NCBI RefSeq assembly: GCF_051851555.1
Contig: NZ_JBPDVH010000004.1
Location: 145,012 to 209,011, forward strand
DNA length: 64,000 bases
Reading direction: 5' to 3'
From: Lonepinella sp051851555
Lineage (GTDB): Bacteria; Pseudomonadota; Gammaproteobacteria; Enterobacterales; Pasteurellaceae
The position numbers and the translations under genes are program-made. Positions 8,145 to 15,797 of this stretch are shown here, in pieces. The number at the start of each line of letters is the position of its first letter. Position 1 is the stretch's first letter. The notes beneath the pieces are model-generated. The model had not been told where the DNA came from. It saw only the letters and a list, made by a program, of their open reading frames with translations, and did no database searches.

Positions 8145-8182
8145 AAAATGCGTGATGGGGTTAATTTCATCACGCATTTTTT
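8145..8182. terminator. Bidirectional terminator between channel gene and dapF
   Basis: AATGCGTGATG (8147-8157) pairs perfectly with CATCACGCATT (8168-8178), with Ts downstream and As upstream. It sits between convergent genes and can serve both. Confidence 0.9.
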
Positions 8183-8210
8183 ACTTGGCAAAATTCAGAA
8201 AAAACATCCC

Positions 8211-9035
8211 CTAAAGTTTAATCACCCCATCATAAATATGGGTTGCCGATCCTGTCATATACAGTGGCTGCCCCTCCCCTTGCCATTCAATTTGCAAACT
8301 GCCACCGGGTAAATCCACTTGCACGTTGTTATCTAGCAAGCCTTGCGTAATGCCAACCGCCGCAGCAGCACAAGCGCCACTGCCACAAGCCTGTGTTTCG
8401 CCTGCACCACGTTCATACACTCGCAATTTAATATGTTGGCGATTGACCACCTGCATAAAGCCCACATTCACTCGTTCAGGAAAACGTTCGTGATTCTCGA
8501 GCAAGGGACCGAGTTGTTCCACATTGGCGGTTTGCACATCATCCACTTGCACCACGCAGTGCGGATTGCCCATCGACACGGTACCGGCGAACACGGTTTG
8601 AATCTCGGTTCGCAGGATATAATTTTTCTCAAATTTATTGGCAATAAACGGTATTTTTGCAGGTTGCCAAATAGGTTCACCCATATTGACTCGCACATTG
8701 TCATCGTCCAACACCGATAAAATCATTTTGCCTTTTGCGGTGCTGACCGCAATGTCTTTTTTATTGGTTAAGCCTTTGAGCGTGACAAAACGAGCAAAAC
8801 ATCTCGCTCCATTGCCACATTGCGACACTTCGCTACCGTCAGCGTTAAAAATGCGATAATGAAAATCTAAATCGGGATCGTAAGGCGGTTCCACGATTAA
8901 CAGTTGATCAAAGCCAATTCCCCTATGGCGGTCGGCGAGTTTTTTCATCAATTCTTCGGGGAAATAGGCATTTTGCGTCACCGCATCCACCACCACAAAA
9001 TCATTGCCCAAGCCGTGCATTTTTGAAAACTGCAT
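8211..9035 (-). CDS. dapF: Diaminopimelate epimerase
   Basis: This 274-residue cytoplasmic enzyme converts LL-DAP to meso-DAP for lysine and peptidoglycan synthesis. The two catalytic cysteines are at Cys73 (SQCGNGARC) and Cys217 (ACGSGAC), the positions known in H. influenzae DapF. In E. coli it heads the yigA-xerC-yigB operon. Here a convergent cassette and a terminator separate it from yigA, so it is monocistronic in this direction. Confidence 0.97.
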   Translation of the reverse strand: MQFSKMHGLGNDFVVVDAVTQNAYFPEELMKKLADRHRGIGFDQLLIVEPPYDPDLDFHYRIFNADGSEVSQCGNGARCFARFVTLKGLTNKKDIAVSTAKGKMILSVLDDDNVRVNMGEPIWQPAKIPFIANKFEKNYILRTEIQTVFAGTVSMGNPHCVVQVDDVQTANVEQLGPLLENHERFPERVNVGFMQVVNRQHIKLRVYERGAGETQACGSGACAAAAVGITQGLLDNNVQVDLPGGSLQIEWQGEGQPLYMTGSATHIYDGVIKL

Positions 9036-9159
9036 TGTTTTCGTCCTTAAAATTCGTTGCTATTGTTAGGCATTATAATGGGCAATGGGCGTTGAGTAAA
9101 TCTCGGTATTTGTTTTTAGCAGAAAGGCGATAAAAATCACAATTTAATTTAACATAATC

Positions 9160-9188
9160 CTTGAAATTGCCAAAATTGGGAGCATATT
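9160..9188 (+). promoter_or_regulatory. Candidate heat-shock (sigma-32) promoter of clpB
   Basis: CTTGAAA (9160-9166) is followed after 13 bases by GAGCATATT (9180-9188), a partial match to the sigma-32 -10 element. It lies about 40 bases before clpB, a classic heat-shock gene. Confidence 0.45.
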
Positions 9189-9228
9189 GATCTTGACAGT
9201 AACAACAACCTAATTTTAAGGAAATGCT

Positions 9229-11799
9229 ATGAATATTGAAAAATTTACCACTAAATTCCAACAAGCCCTTGCCGATGCACAATCTTTGGCGTTGGGTAAA
9301 GATAATCAGTTTATTGAACCTGTGCATTTATTGACTGCACTGTTAAATCAGCAAGACGGTTCTATCACTCCGATTTTAACCGCATCTGGGGTGAATTTGA
9401 GTTTATTACGCAATGAATTAAATAATGAACTCAATAAGTTACCACGAGTATCAGGTAATGGCGGTGATGTGCAGATTTCTCGGCAGTTGGTGAATATTTT
9501 AAATCTTTGCGACAAAATCGCTCAACAGCAACAAGATAAATTTATTTCATCTGAAATTTTCTTGTTAGCCGCATTAGAAGATAACGGTAGCTTGAGCCAG
9601 ATTTTACGCAAGTGCGGTGCAAAAAAAGAGAGTTTACAACAGGCGATTAAACAAATTCGTGGGGGGCAGAAAGTGGACGATCAAAATGCAGAAGAAAGCC
9701 GTCAAGCATTGCAAAAATACACCATTGATTTAACCGAACGGGCGGAAGCAGGCAAGCTCGATCCTGTGATTGGGCGTGATGAAGAAATTCGCCGTGCTAT
9801 TCAGGTGTTGCAACGCCGTACCAAAAACAACCCTGTGTTAATTGGTGAACCGGGCGTAGGGAAAACCGCCATTGTAGAAGGCTTGGCACAACGGATTGTC
9901 AACGGCGAAGTACCTGAGGGTTTGAAAAATAAACGAGTGCTTTCCCTTGATATGGGGGCGTTGATCGCAGGGGCGAAATACCGCGGTGAATTTGAAGAAC
10001 GTTTAAAAGCCGTGCTTAAAGAGTTGGCTGCCGAAGAAGGGCGAGTGATTTTATTTATTGATGAAATTCACACCATGGTTGGTGCAGGCAAAACCGATGG
10101 GGCGATGGATGCAGGAAATCTGTTAAAACCGTCTTTGGCTCGGGGCGAATTACATTGCGTGGGTGCGACTACGTTGGACGAATATCGTCAATATATTGAA
10201 AAAGATGCTGCTTTGGAACGCCGTTTCCAAAAAGTGTTTGTGGACGAGCCGACTGTGGAAGATACCATTGCGATTTTGCGTGGTTTGAAAGAGCGTTATG
10301 AGTTGCATCACCACGTACAGATTACTGACCCTGCCATTGTGGCAGCGGCAACGCTTTCGCATCGTTATATCTCGGATCGCCAATTGCCAGATAAAGCCAT
10401 TGATTTAATTGATGAAGCAGCCAGTTCCATTCGCATGGAAATTGATTCTAAACCGCAACCATTGGATAGACTCGATCGCCGTATTATCCAATTAAAATTG
10501 GAACAACAGGCGTTGAAAAAAGAAGAAGACGATGCCAGCCGTAAACGCTTGGCAACCTTGGAAACGGAGCTAGCGGAAAAAGAACGGGAATATGCGGAGC
10601 TGGAAGAAGTCTGGAAAAGCGAAAAAGCCGCCCTTTCTGGTACGCAACATATTAAAGCAGAGTTAGAAAATGCTCGTACCCAAATGGAGCAAGCTCGCCG
10701 TGCTGGCGATTTGAATAAGATGTCCGAATTGCAATATGGCATTATTCCAAATCTTGAAAAACAGTTAGCGGAAGTGGATAAAGCTGATGGTAAAGAAATG
10801 ACTTTGTTGCGTAATCGTGTAACAGATGAAGAAATTGCTGAAGTGCTTTCTCGTGCCACAGGGATTCCTGTTTCTCGCATGATGGAGGGAGAAAAAGAAA
10901 AATTGTTGCGAATGGAAGATGAATTACATAAACGGGTGATCGGGCAAGGTGAAGCCGTGGAAGCCGTTGCCAATGCCATTCGCCGTAGTCGGGCTGGGCT
11001 TTCTGATCCAAATCGTCCGATTGGCTCATTCTTGTTCCTAGGTCCAACTGGGGTGGGTAAAACCGAGCTTTGCAAGACCTTGGCGAACTTCTTATTTGAT
11101 GATGAAGATGCGATGGTGCGGATCGATATGTCCGAATTTATGGAAAAACATAGCGTATCTCGTTTGGTTGGCGCACCTCCAGGCTACGTGGGCTATGAAG
11201 AGGGCGGTTATTTAACCGAAGCCGTTCGCCGCCGTCCGTATTCCGTCATTTTATTAGACGAAGTGGAAAAAGCACACCACGATGTGTTTAACATTTTATT
11301 GCAAGTATTGGACGATGGACGATTAACCGATGGACAAGGTCGTACCGTGGATTTCCGTAATACGGTGGTGATTATGACCTCTAATCTTGGTTCAGATTTA
11401 ATTCAAGAGAACAAAGATTTGGGTTATGACGGCATGAAAGAAATTGTGATGTCCGTGGTGGGTTCACACTTCCGCCCTGAATTTATCAACCGTATTGATG
11501 AAACCGTGGTGTTCCATCCTCTTGCCAGAGAAAACATTAAAGCCATTGCTCAAATTCAATTAGCACGCTTAACTAAACGTATGGCTTATCACGGCTATCA
11601 ATTACAATTTAGTGATGCCTTGTTAGATTTCATTGGTGAAGTGGGTTACGATCCAATTTATGGGGCAAGACCATTGAAACGGGCGATTCAACAAGAAATC
11701 GAAAATCCATTGGCACAACAAATCTTGTCGGGTAAATTGTTACCTGATCAAGTGATTACGGTGGATTATGTGAATGGTCAAGTGGTGACTGTTCAGTAA
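9229..11799 (+). CDS. clpB: Protein disaggregase ClpB
   Basis: This 856-residue AAA+ chaperone is about the same length as E. coli ClpB. It has an N-domain (1-145), a first nucleotide-binding domain with GEPGVGKT at 206-213, a coiled-coil middle domain (about 405-525, rich in Glu/Lys/Leu heptads) and a second nucleotide-binding domain with GPTGVGKT near 605. The middle domain separates it from ClpA and ClpC. With DnaK it resolubilises aggregated proteins after stress. Transcription is probably from the sigma-32-like promoter just upstream. Confidence 0.97.
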   Translation: MNIEKFTTKFQQALADAQSLALGKDNQFIEPVHLLTALLNQQDGSITPILTASGVNLSLLRNELNNELNKLPRVSGNGGDVQISRQLVNILNLCDKIAQQQQDKFISSEIFLLAALEDNGSLSQILRKCGAKKESLQQAIKQIRGGQKVDDQNAEESRQALQKYTIDLTERAEAGKLDPVIGRDEEIRRAIQVLQRRTKNNPVLIGEPGVGKTAIVEGLAQRIVNGEVPEGLKNKRVLSLDMGALIAGAKYRGEFEERLKAVLKELAAEEGRVILFIDEIHTMVGAGKTDGAMDAGNLLKPSLARGELHCVGATTLDEYRQYIEKDAALERRFQKVFVDEPTVEDTIAILRGLKERYELHHHVQITDPAIVAAATLSHRYISDRQLPDKAIDLIDEAASSIRMEIDSKPQPLDRLDRRIIQLKLEQQALKKEEDDASRKRLATLETELAEKEREYAELEEVWKSEKAALSGTQHIKAELENARTQMEQARRAGDLNKMSELQYGIIPNLEKQLAEVDKADGKEMTLLRNRVTDEEIAEVLSRATGIPVSRMMEGEKEKLLRMEDELHKRVIGQGEAVEAVANAIRRSRAGLSDPNRPIGSFLFLGPTGVGKTELCKTLANFLFDDEDAMVRIDMSEFMEKHSVSRLVGAPPGYVGYEEGGYLTEAVRRRPYSVILLDEVEKAHHDVFNILLQVLDDGRLTDGQGRTVDFRNTVVIMTSNLGSDLIQENKDLGYDGMKEIVMSVVGSHFRPEFINRIDETVVFHPLARENIKAIAQIQLARLTKRMAYHGYQLQFSDALLDFIGEVGYDPIYGARPLKRAIQQEIENPLAQQILSGKLLPDQVITVDYVNGQVVTVQ

Positions 11800-11815
11800 A
11801 AGGACAATCATGGAC

Positions 11816-11843
11816 TTGAAATTTAAAATGAAAGGCTTATAAT
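11816..11843 (+). promoter_or_regulatory. Plus-strand promoter, possible antisense RNA
   Basis: TTGAAA (11816-11821), 16-base spacer, TATAAT (11838-11843). It would transcribe toward, and into the 3' end of, the minus-strand mini-ORF. The transcript would begin with a hairpin GCAGG-loop-CCTGC (11859-11875) and then TAGCC-loop-GGCTA. Confidence 0.5.
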
Positions 11844-11890
11844 TAAAAAAGGTCGTGAGCAGGTAGCGAGCCTGCCCACTTCCTAGCCGT

Positions 11891-12010
11891 TTAGGCTATA
11901 TTATTGAAAATTGCAATCAGTAAATCAAACACCGCTAATGTTCTTAAACTGATTGCCCCTACTAGCAGAATTGCTAGTATTATCAGAGCAATAATTTCTG
12001 ATGCTTTCAC
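11891..12010 (-). CDS. 39-residue hydrophobic peptide, candidate type I toxin
   Basis: A GTG-started ORF encodes a peptide beginning VKASEIIALIILAILLVGA and ending LLIAIFNNIA: one long membrane segment and a second hydrophobic stretch with a single Arg and Asp between. A canonical ribosome site AAGGAGGT (minus strand, complement of 12016-12024) lies 8 bases upstream. That site is partly paired in a CCTTAG/CTAAGG stem. A promoter lies about 100 bases upstream. Size, hydrophobicity and a masked ribosome site resemble type I toxins. I do not recognise a named family. Confidence 0.55.
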   Translation of the reverse strand: MKASEIIALIILAILLVGAISLRTLAVFDLLIAIFNNIA

Positions 12011-12021
12011 ATAAATCACCT

Positions 12022-12043
12022 CCTTAGTGCTATATTGCTAAGG
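12022..12043 (-). promoter_or_regulatory. Hairpin masking the mini-ORF ribosome site
   Basis: On the minus strand CCTTAG pairs with CTAAGG (complement of 12038-12043 and 12022-12027). The second arm overlaps the ribosome site AAGGAGG, so translation may need opening of this stem. Confidence 0.5.
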
Positions 12044-12064
12044 CGGTTCTTGGTAACAAATAGG

Positions 12065-12092
12065 GCAAAGTGCTATTGGCGTAGCACTTTGC
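12065..12092 (-). ncRNA. Leader hairpin of the mini-ORF transcript
   Basis: GCAAAGTGCTA (12065-12075) pairs perfectly with TAGCACTTTGC (12082-12092) over 11 bp with a 6-base loop. It lies just inside the predicted minus-strand transcript start and would cap its 5' end. Confidence 0.5.
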
Positions 12093-12113
12093 TTGCCCCA
12101 TAGCACGAAAGGA

Positions 12114-12143
12114 ATTATACACAAACCCCTGTCTATATGTCTA
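12114..12143 (-). promoter_or_regulatory. Minus-strand promoter for the mini-ORF
   Basis: Read on the minus strand: TAGACA (12138-12143), 18-base spacer, TATAAT (12114-12119). The consensus -10 and five-of-six -35 make this one of the better promoters in the window. Confidence 0.55.
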
Positions 12144-12243
12144 GGGGTTTGTTATTTTCTCCCCCTAAATTCTTGTTATTTTCTTGAAAATAAAAAATAT
12201 TCTTTATCTCATTGGATGAATTTGCTACAATTCGCCATTCAAT

Positions 12244-12258
12244 TGAAATTAATTATCA
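12244..12258. promoter_or_regulatory. Fur box of the exbB-exbD-tonB operon
   Basis: TGAAATTAATTATCA matches the 7-1-7 Fur motif TGATAAT-N-ATTATCA at 13 of 15 positions and lies within a longer ATTGA/TCAAT dyad. It sits about 36 bases before exbB, an iron-uptake gene. Confidence 0.6.
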
Positions 12259-12293
12259 ATTAGTTTTTTATTATTTAGACAAGGAAAGTGGCT

Positions 12294-12749
12294 ATGCCAG
12301 CATTATTTGATTTTTTAAAAAGTTACAGTGATTTTATTATCATCGGATTACTCTGCTTAATGAGCTTTGTTATGGTTTGGTTTGTGATTGAACGTTATAT
12401 TTTTCTGAGCAAAATCAAAGTCAGCAGTTACAGTAATATTCATGCTTTAGATATCGATCTTAATCGTCATTTAACCATCATTTCTACCATTGGGGCCAAC
12501 GCACCTTATATTGGTTTATTAGGGACCGTAATTGGTATTCTATTAACATTCTATGACCTCGGTAATTCTGCTGGGGATATTGATGCGGCCGCCATTATGT
12601 TACATCTTTCTTTAGCCTTAAAAGCCACTGCTATCGGTATTTTAGTGGCGATTCCGTCCATGGTATTTTACAGTGCGTTAGGACGCAAAGTGGAAGTCAG
12701 CCGTTTAAAATGGAAAGCATTAAATAGCTCAAAACATATTGAACAATAA
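12294..12749 (+). CDS. exbB: TonB-system proton channel subunit ExbB
   Basis: This inner-membrane protein of about 151 residues has three hydrophobic segments. The conserved block NAPYIGLLGTVIGIL (around residue 78) is the MotA/TolQ/ExbB signature. I choose ATG 12294 rather than GTG 12288, because the ribosome site AAGGA is then 8 bases away. The short form is that of H. influenzae ExbB. It heads exbB-exbD-tonB, which transduces proton-motive force to outer-membrane receptors such as the FhuA homologue in this window. A Fur-like site lies upstream. Confidence 0.92.
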   Translation: MPALFDFLKSYSDFIIIGLLCLMSFVMVWFVIERYIFLSKIKVSSYSNIHALDIDLNRHLTIISTIGANAPYIGLLGTVIGILLTFYDLGNSAGDIDAAAIMLHLSLALKATAIGILVAIPSMVFYSALGRKVEVSRLKWKALNSSKHIEQ

Positions 12750-12767
12750 TGACGGAGCCATGGTTAA

Positions 12768-13154
12768 ATGAAAAAATTTGATGAAATTAACATTATTCCG
12801 TTCATTGATATTATGCTGGTCTTGCTGGCGATTGTATTGATTACTGCATCTTTTATTTCACAAGGGAAAATCCAGGTTAACGTGCCTAAAGCCTCACAAA
12901 CCGTGGCTTTTAAGTCTGATGATTTGGCCAAATTATTAACCGTCACTGAGCAAGGTGAGATCTTTTTTAACGATAAGCCCATTACACAAGAGGCCTTAGA
13001 ACAAGAAGTGGCCAGTTGGGATAAAACCCAGAAAGTGACATTAAAAGTGGATGCCAATGCGGTATTCCAAGATTTTGTGTCGATTACCGATTTAATGGCC
13101 AAAAATCAAATCACCAATGTCGCCATTGTGACCATGAAAGACAAAGGCAAGTAA
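12768..13154 (+). CDS. exbD: TonB-system subunit ExbD
   Basis: This 128-residue protein has a short cytoplasmic start, one membrane segment (about residues 11-33) containing the essential aspartate (Asp14, in NIIPFIDIMLV) and a periplasmic domain. It is the partner of ExbB in the proton-driven stator. It lies 18 bases after exbB and one base before tonB. Confidence 0.94.
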   Translation: MKKFDEINIIPFIDIMLVLLAIVLITASFISQGKIQVNVPKASQTVAFKSDDLAKLLTVTEQGEIFFNDKPITQEALEQEVASWDKTQKVTLKVDANAVFQDFVSITDLMAKNQITNVAIVTMKDKGK

Positions 13155-13155
13155 G

Positions 13156-13944
13156 ATGAAAAAAGATTCATTACTGGGTTTTGTCGGTTCATTTTGCGTT
13201 CACAGTGGATTAGTGGCGGCGGTACTCTCTCTTGTGGTGAATCAAGATACTGCCAACAATCAAGTGGCTGGCGTGTTAGATACCAGTATCTCCATGCAAA
13301 TGATGATGGCCACGACGGTTGAGGAACCCGTGCCGGAACCCGAAGTGGAACCGCAAAAAGAACCCGAGCCGGAAAAAGTGGAGGTGGTTGCGGATCCAAC
13401 CTTAAAACCAAAACCAGAAAAGCCGAAAGAACCAGAGAAGAAAAAAGAAAAGCCAAAGGAAAAACCGAAAGAGAAACCTAAGGAAAAACCGAAAGAAAAA
13501 CCCAAAGAACCCGTAAATAAAGTGATTGCTAAACCTGATCCTAATGCCGTAAAAGCAGACGCTGTCAGGGAGGGAAATGCGGCGGTAAACTCACAAGCGA
13601 CGTCAACTTCTAATAAAGCAACAACCAATAACCCCAATTTAGCGGGAAGTGGTAACAATACGTCAGAAATTAGTGCTTATCAAAGTGCCTTAAGACGTGA
13701 AATTGAACGCCATAAAAAATATTCTCAACGTGCGAAAATGATGAGAAAGCAAGGCGTGGTGGTGATTGTGTTTAATCTGGCTGCAGACGGTTCCATTAGT
13801 GGTGCCAGAGTATCAAAATCATCAGGCTCGGAAGATTTAGATAATTCTGCCTTGCAAGCAGTACAAAGTGCCAGATCCATTGGCCCTCGTCCTGCAGGCA
13901 TGGGAAGTTCGGTTAGCGTGCCTGTACAATTTAAAATTCAATAG
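13156..13944 (+). CDS. tonB: TonB energy transducer
   Basis: This 262-residue protein has an N-terminal membrane anchor (about 7-28, containing the SxxxH-type SFCVHSG), a periplasm-spanning Pro/Glu/Lys-rich region (about 56-125) and a C-terminal TonB domain (about 170-262). The spacer contains a run of near-identical KEKP units (98-119) encoded by a tandem DNA repeat, so its length may vary between strains. It links ExbBD energy to siderophore receptors. Confidence 0.94.
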   Translation: MKKDSLLGFVGSFCVHSGLVAAVLSLVVNQDTANNQVAGVLDTSISMQMMMATTVEEPVPEPEVEPQKEPEPEKVEVVADPTLKPKPEKPKEPEKKKEKPKEKPKEKPKEKPKEKPKEPVNKVIAKPDPNAVKADAVREGNAAVNSQATSTSNKATTNNPNLAGSGNNTSEISAYQSALRREIERHKKYSQRAKMMRKQGVVVIVFNLAADGSISGARVSKSSGSEDLDNSALQAVQSARSIGPRPAGMGSSVSVPVQFKIQ

Positions 13945-13960
13945 TCTATTATCTTAAAAG

Positions 13961-13993
13961 GCTGAATTCAGATAGGTTGAATTCAGCTTTTTT
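13961..13993 (+). terminator. Terminator of the exbB-exbD-tonB operon
   Basis: GCTGAATTCA (13961-13970) pairs perfectly with TGAATTCAGC (13978-13987), followed by six Ts. Confidence 0.93.
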
Positions 13994-14053
13994 GTTGGGT
14001 TAAATATGATAACATAACCCCGATTAAATCAATTATTTTATGAGTGTTTAACC

Positions 14054-14677
14054 ATGTTCAAGAAAATACAAAACATCATCAATAAACCTTTCCGTCTTGG
14101 CATTAATCAGTCAAATCAAGTGCGGTTAAAAAATGGCAATTTTTCGGTTATCTCGAGTAATTGCAACGGTGCCTTAATTTTGCATGATCTTCATCAGCCC
14201 TTTAATTCGCCGTTCGTTAATCTTTATCTAGAACCTGATGATTTTATTCGTTATTTGAGCAATATTGAATACTATAAAAATCAGCCATTAACCTTTGTAA
14301 AGAGCGAAAAACATTATCCTATCGGACAATTAGCCGATATTAAAATTCACTTTATGCACTATGCGACGGAGCAACAAGCCAAACAAAAATGGCAACAGCG
14401 TTCACAGCGGATCAATTGGGATAATCTGTTTATTATCATGACGGATCGTGATGGTTGCACTTATCAGCATTTACAACAATTTGACGCCCTCCCCTTTGCT
14501 CACAAAGTGGTATTTACCCACAAACCTTATCCAGAATTGAAATCTGCCTTTTATATCAAAGGCTTTGAGCCACAAGAACAAGTGGGCGATCTGTTTGATT
14601 ATATGGGATGGAATGGCAAAAAATATTATGATCAGTTTGATTACGTGACTTGGTTTAATCAACAAGAAAGTGCATAA
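14054..14677 (+). CDS. DUF1919 family protein, possible glycan-modifying enzyme
   Basis: This 207-residue protein matches the DUF1919 pattern: SNCNGALILHDL early, NSPFVNLYLEPDDF and YPIGQLADIKIHFMHY in the middle, and RINWDNLFIIMTDRDGC later. DUF1919 members are often found with capsule or lipopolysaccharide genes and are thought to act on surface glycans, but here the gene stands alone between tonB and recR. Activity is unproven. The protein is cytoplasmic by lack of a signal peptide. Confidence 0.75.
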   Translation: MFKKIQNIINKPFRLGINQSNQVRLKNGNFSVISSNCNGALILHDLHQPFNSPFVNLYLEPDDFIRYLSNIEYYKNQPLTFVKSEKHYPIGQLADIKIHFMHYATEQQAKQKWQQRSQRINWDNLFIIMTDRDGCTYQHLQQFDALPFAHKVVFTHKPYPELKSAFYIKGFEPQEQVGDLFDYMGWNGKKYYDQFDYVTWFNQQESA

Positions 14678-14690
14678 CCATGCACTTTTG

Positions 14691-15290
14691 CTACAACTCT
14701 CGCCGTCCTAAAAAGGAGTGAGTTAATGTGGTGCCATCGACCATTTCCAACTCCCCCCCCACTGGAATACCATGAGCGATACGGCTCGCTTTAATGCCCT
14801 GTTGTTGGCAGATTTCCGCAATATAATTGGCCGTTGCATCTCCCTCAATGGTGGGATTAGTGGCTAAAATCACTTCGTTAAATTGTTCAGACTGCAAACG
14901 CTGTTGTAATAAATCTAACCCAATTTCTCGTGGACCAATACCGTCCAAGGGAGATAAATGCCCCATTAACACAAAATAACGCCCTGAAAATTGCCCTGTT
15001 TGTTCAATGGCTTGAATATCAGCTGGCATTTCCACTACGCAAAGCAAACCTGAATGTTGACGACGTGGGTTGTCGCAAATATTGCAAATTTCTTCTTCTG
15101 TAAAAGTACGACAATGAGCACAATGCCCAATTTTTGACATGGCATCCGTTAAAGCTCGAGCAAGATTCATGCCACCACTGCGATCACGTTGTAATAAATG
15201 ATAAGCCATACGTTGAGCAGACTTTGGCCCGACGCCCGGCAAACAACGTAAATGTTCCACTAAATTTTCCAATAGCGGACTACTTTGCAT
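14691..15290 (-). CDS. recR: Recombination protein RecR
   Basis: This 199-residue protein has a helix-hairpin-helix (LPGVGPKSAQRMA, residues 17-29), a four-cysteine zinc finger (Cys57, 60, 69, 72) and a Toprim domain (about 80-175). It works with RecF and RecO to load RecA at gaps. It follows ybaB, as in most gamma-proteobacteria, but here a hairpin and a short repeat copy occupy the 80 bases between them. Confidence 0.96.
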   Translation of the reverse strand: MQSSPLLENLVEHLRCLPGVGPKSAQRMAYHLLQRDRSGGMNLARALTDAMSKIGHCAHCRTFTEEEICNICDNPRRQHSGLLCVVEMPADIQAIEQTGQFSGRYFVLMGHLSPLDGIGPREIGLDLLQQRLQSEQFNEVILATNPTIEGDATANYIAEICQQQGIKASRIAHGIPVGGELEMVDGTTLTHSFLGRREL

Positions 15291-15311
15291 AGAAATTCCT
15301 TAGAAATACAC

Positions 15312-15331
15312 CGCACTTTTAAAAAAGTGCG
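15312..15331 (-). terminator. Uptake-signal hairpin between ybaB and recR
   Basis: CGCACTTTT pairs with AAAAGTGCG across two bases; the left arm belongs to an uptake signal. Read on the minus strand it could attenuate ybaB-recR readthrough, though no strong T-run follows. Confidence 0.4.
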
Positions 15332-15340
15332 ATAAAAACG

Positions 15341-15371
15341 CCTCTCCCTCTGGGAGAGGTTGGGTGAGGGT
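15341..15371. repeat. CCTCTCCC/GGGAGAGG-GTGAGGG repeat copy
   Basis: CCTCTCCC-TCT-GGGAGAGG followed by TTGGGTGAGGG. It is one of several copies in this window (36015-36050, two opposed copies at 43973-44057, a fragment near 3351). This one sits between ybaB and recR and touches the ybaB stop. Confidence 0.8.
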
Positions 15372-15700
15372 TAGAACGGCATTTTAAAGCCAGCAGGTAA
15401 ATTCATCCCTGCGGTTAAGCCTGCCATTTTTTCTTTTTGCAATTCTTCTGCACGACGAACCGCATCATTGAACGCTGCAGCAATTAAATCTTCTAGCATT
15501 TCTTTGTCATCTTCCATTAAACTTGGATCGATTTCAATACGGCGACAATTATGTGCGCCATTGACGGTAATTTTCACTAGCCCTGCGCCAGATTCACCAG
15601 TCACTTCCAGTTGAGCCACTTCTTCTTGCATTTTTTGCATGCGTTCTTGCATTTGCTGTGCTTGTTTCATCAAGCCACCAAGGCCGCCTTTTCCTAACAT
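15371..15700 (-). CDS. ybaB: Nucleoid-associated protein YbaB/EbfC
   Basis: This 109-residue dimeric DNA-binding protein begins with a Gly-rich segment (GKGGLGGLMKQAQQMQ) and carries the conserved GAGLVKITVNGAHNCRRIEIDP core. It is very close to the H. influenzae protein. It is upstream of recR in the usual ybaB-recR pair. It binds DNA with weak sequence preference; the role is architectural or regulatory. Confidence 0.95.
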   Translation of the reverse strand: MLGKGGLGGLMKQAQQMQERMQKMQEEVAQLEVTGESGAGLVKITVNGAHNCRRIEIDPSLMEDDKEMLEDLIAAAFNDAVRRAEELQKEKMAGLTAGMNLPAGFKMPF

Positions 15701-15797
15701 CTGTTATTCCTTATTTATTGATAAAAAGTGAGCGTATTTTAGCGTATCAACCGACTTTCTACAAGCGAACCGCAAAAGTAATAAAGTAACCTTACGG

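Larger units (their letters stand above)
11800..12293. other. Gene-poor 494-base stretch with a candidate toxin-antitoxin locus
   Basis: No conventional gene is present. It contains a 39-codon hydrophobic ORF on the minus strand, two opposed promoters, several hairpins, and the exbB promoter with a Fur-like site at 12244-12258. Confidence 0.7.

Noticed and set aside
10365..11075. 236-codon minus-strand frame within clpB
   Set aside because: It is fully antisense to a highly conserved gene and rich in Ser/Arg, as expected of a shadow frame.
13260..13658. Minus-strand frame of repeated Phe/Gly/Ser opposite tonB
   Set aside because: It is the antisense image of the KEKP repeat in tonB.
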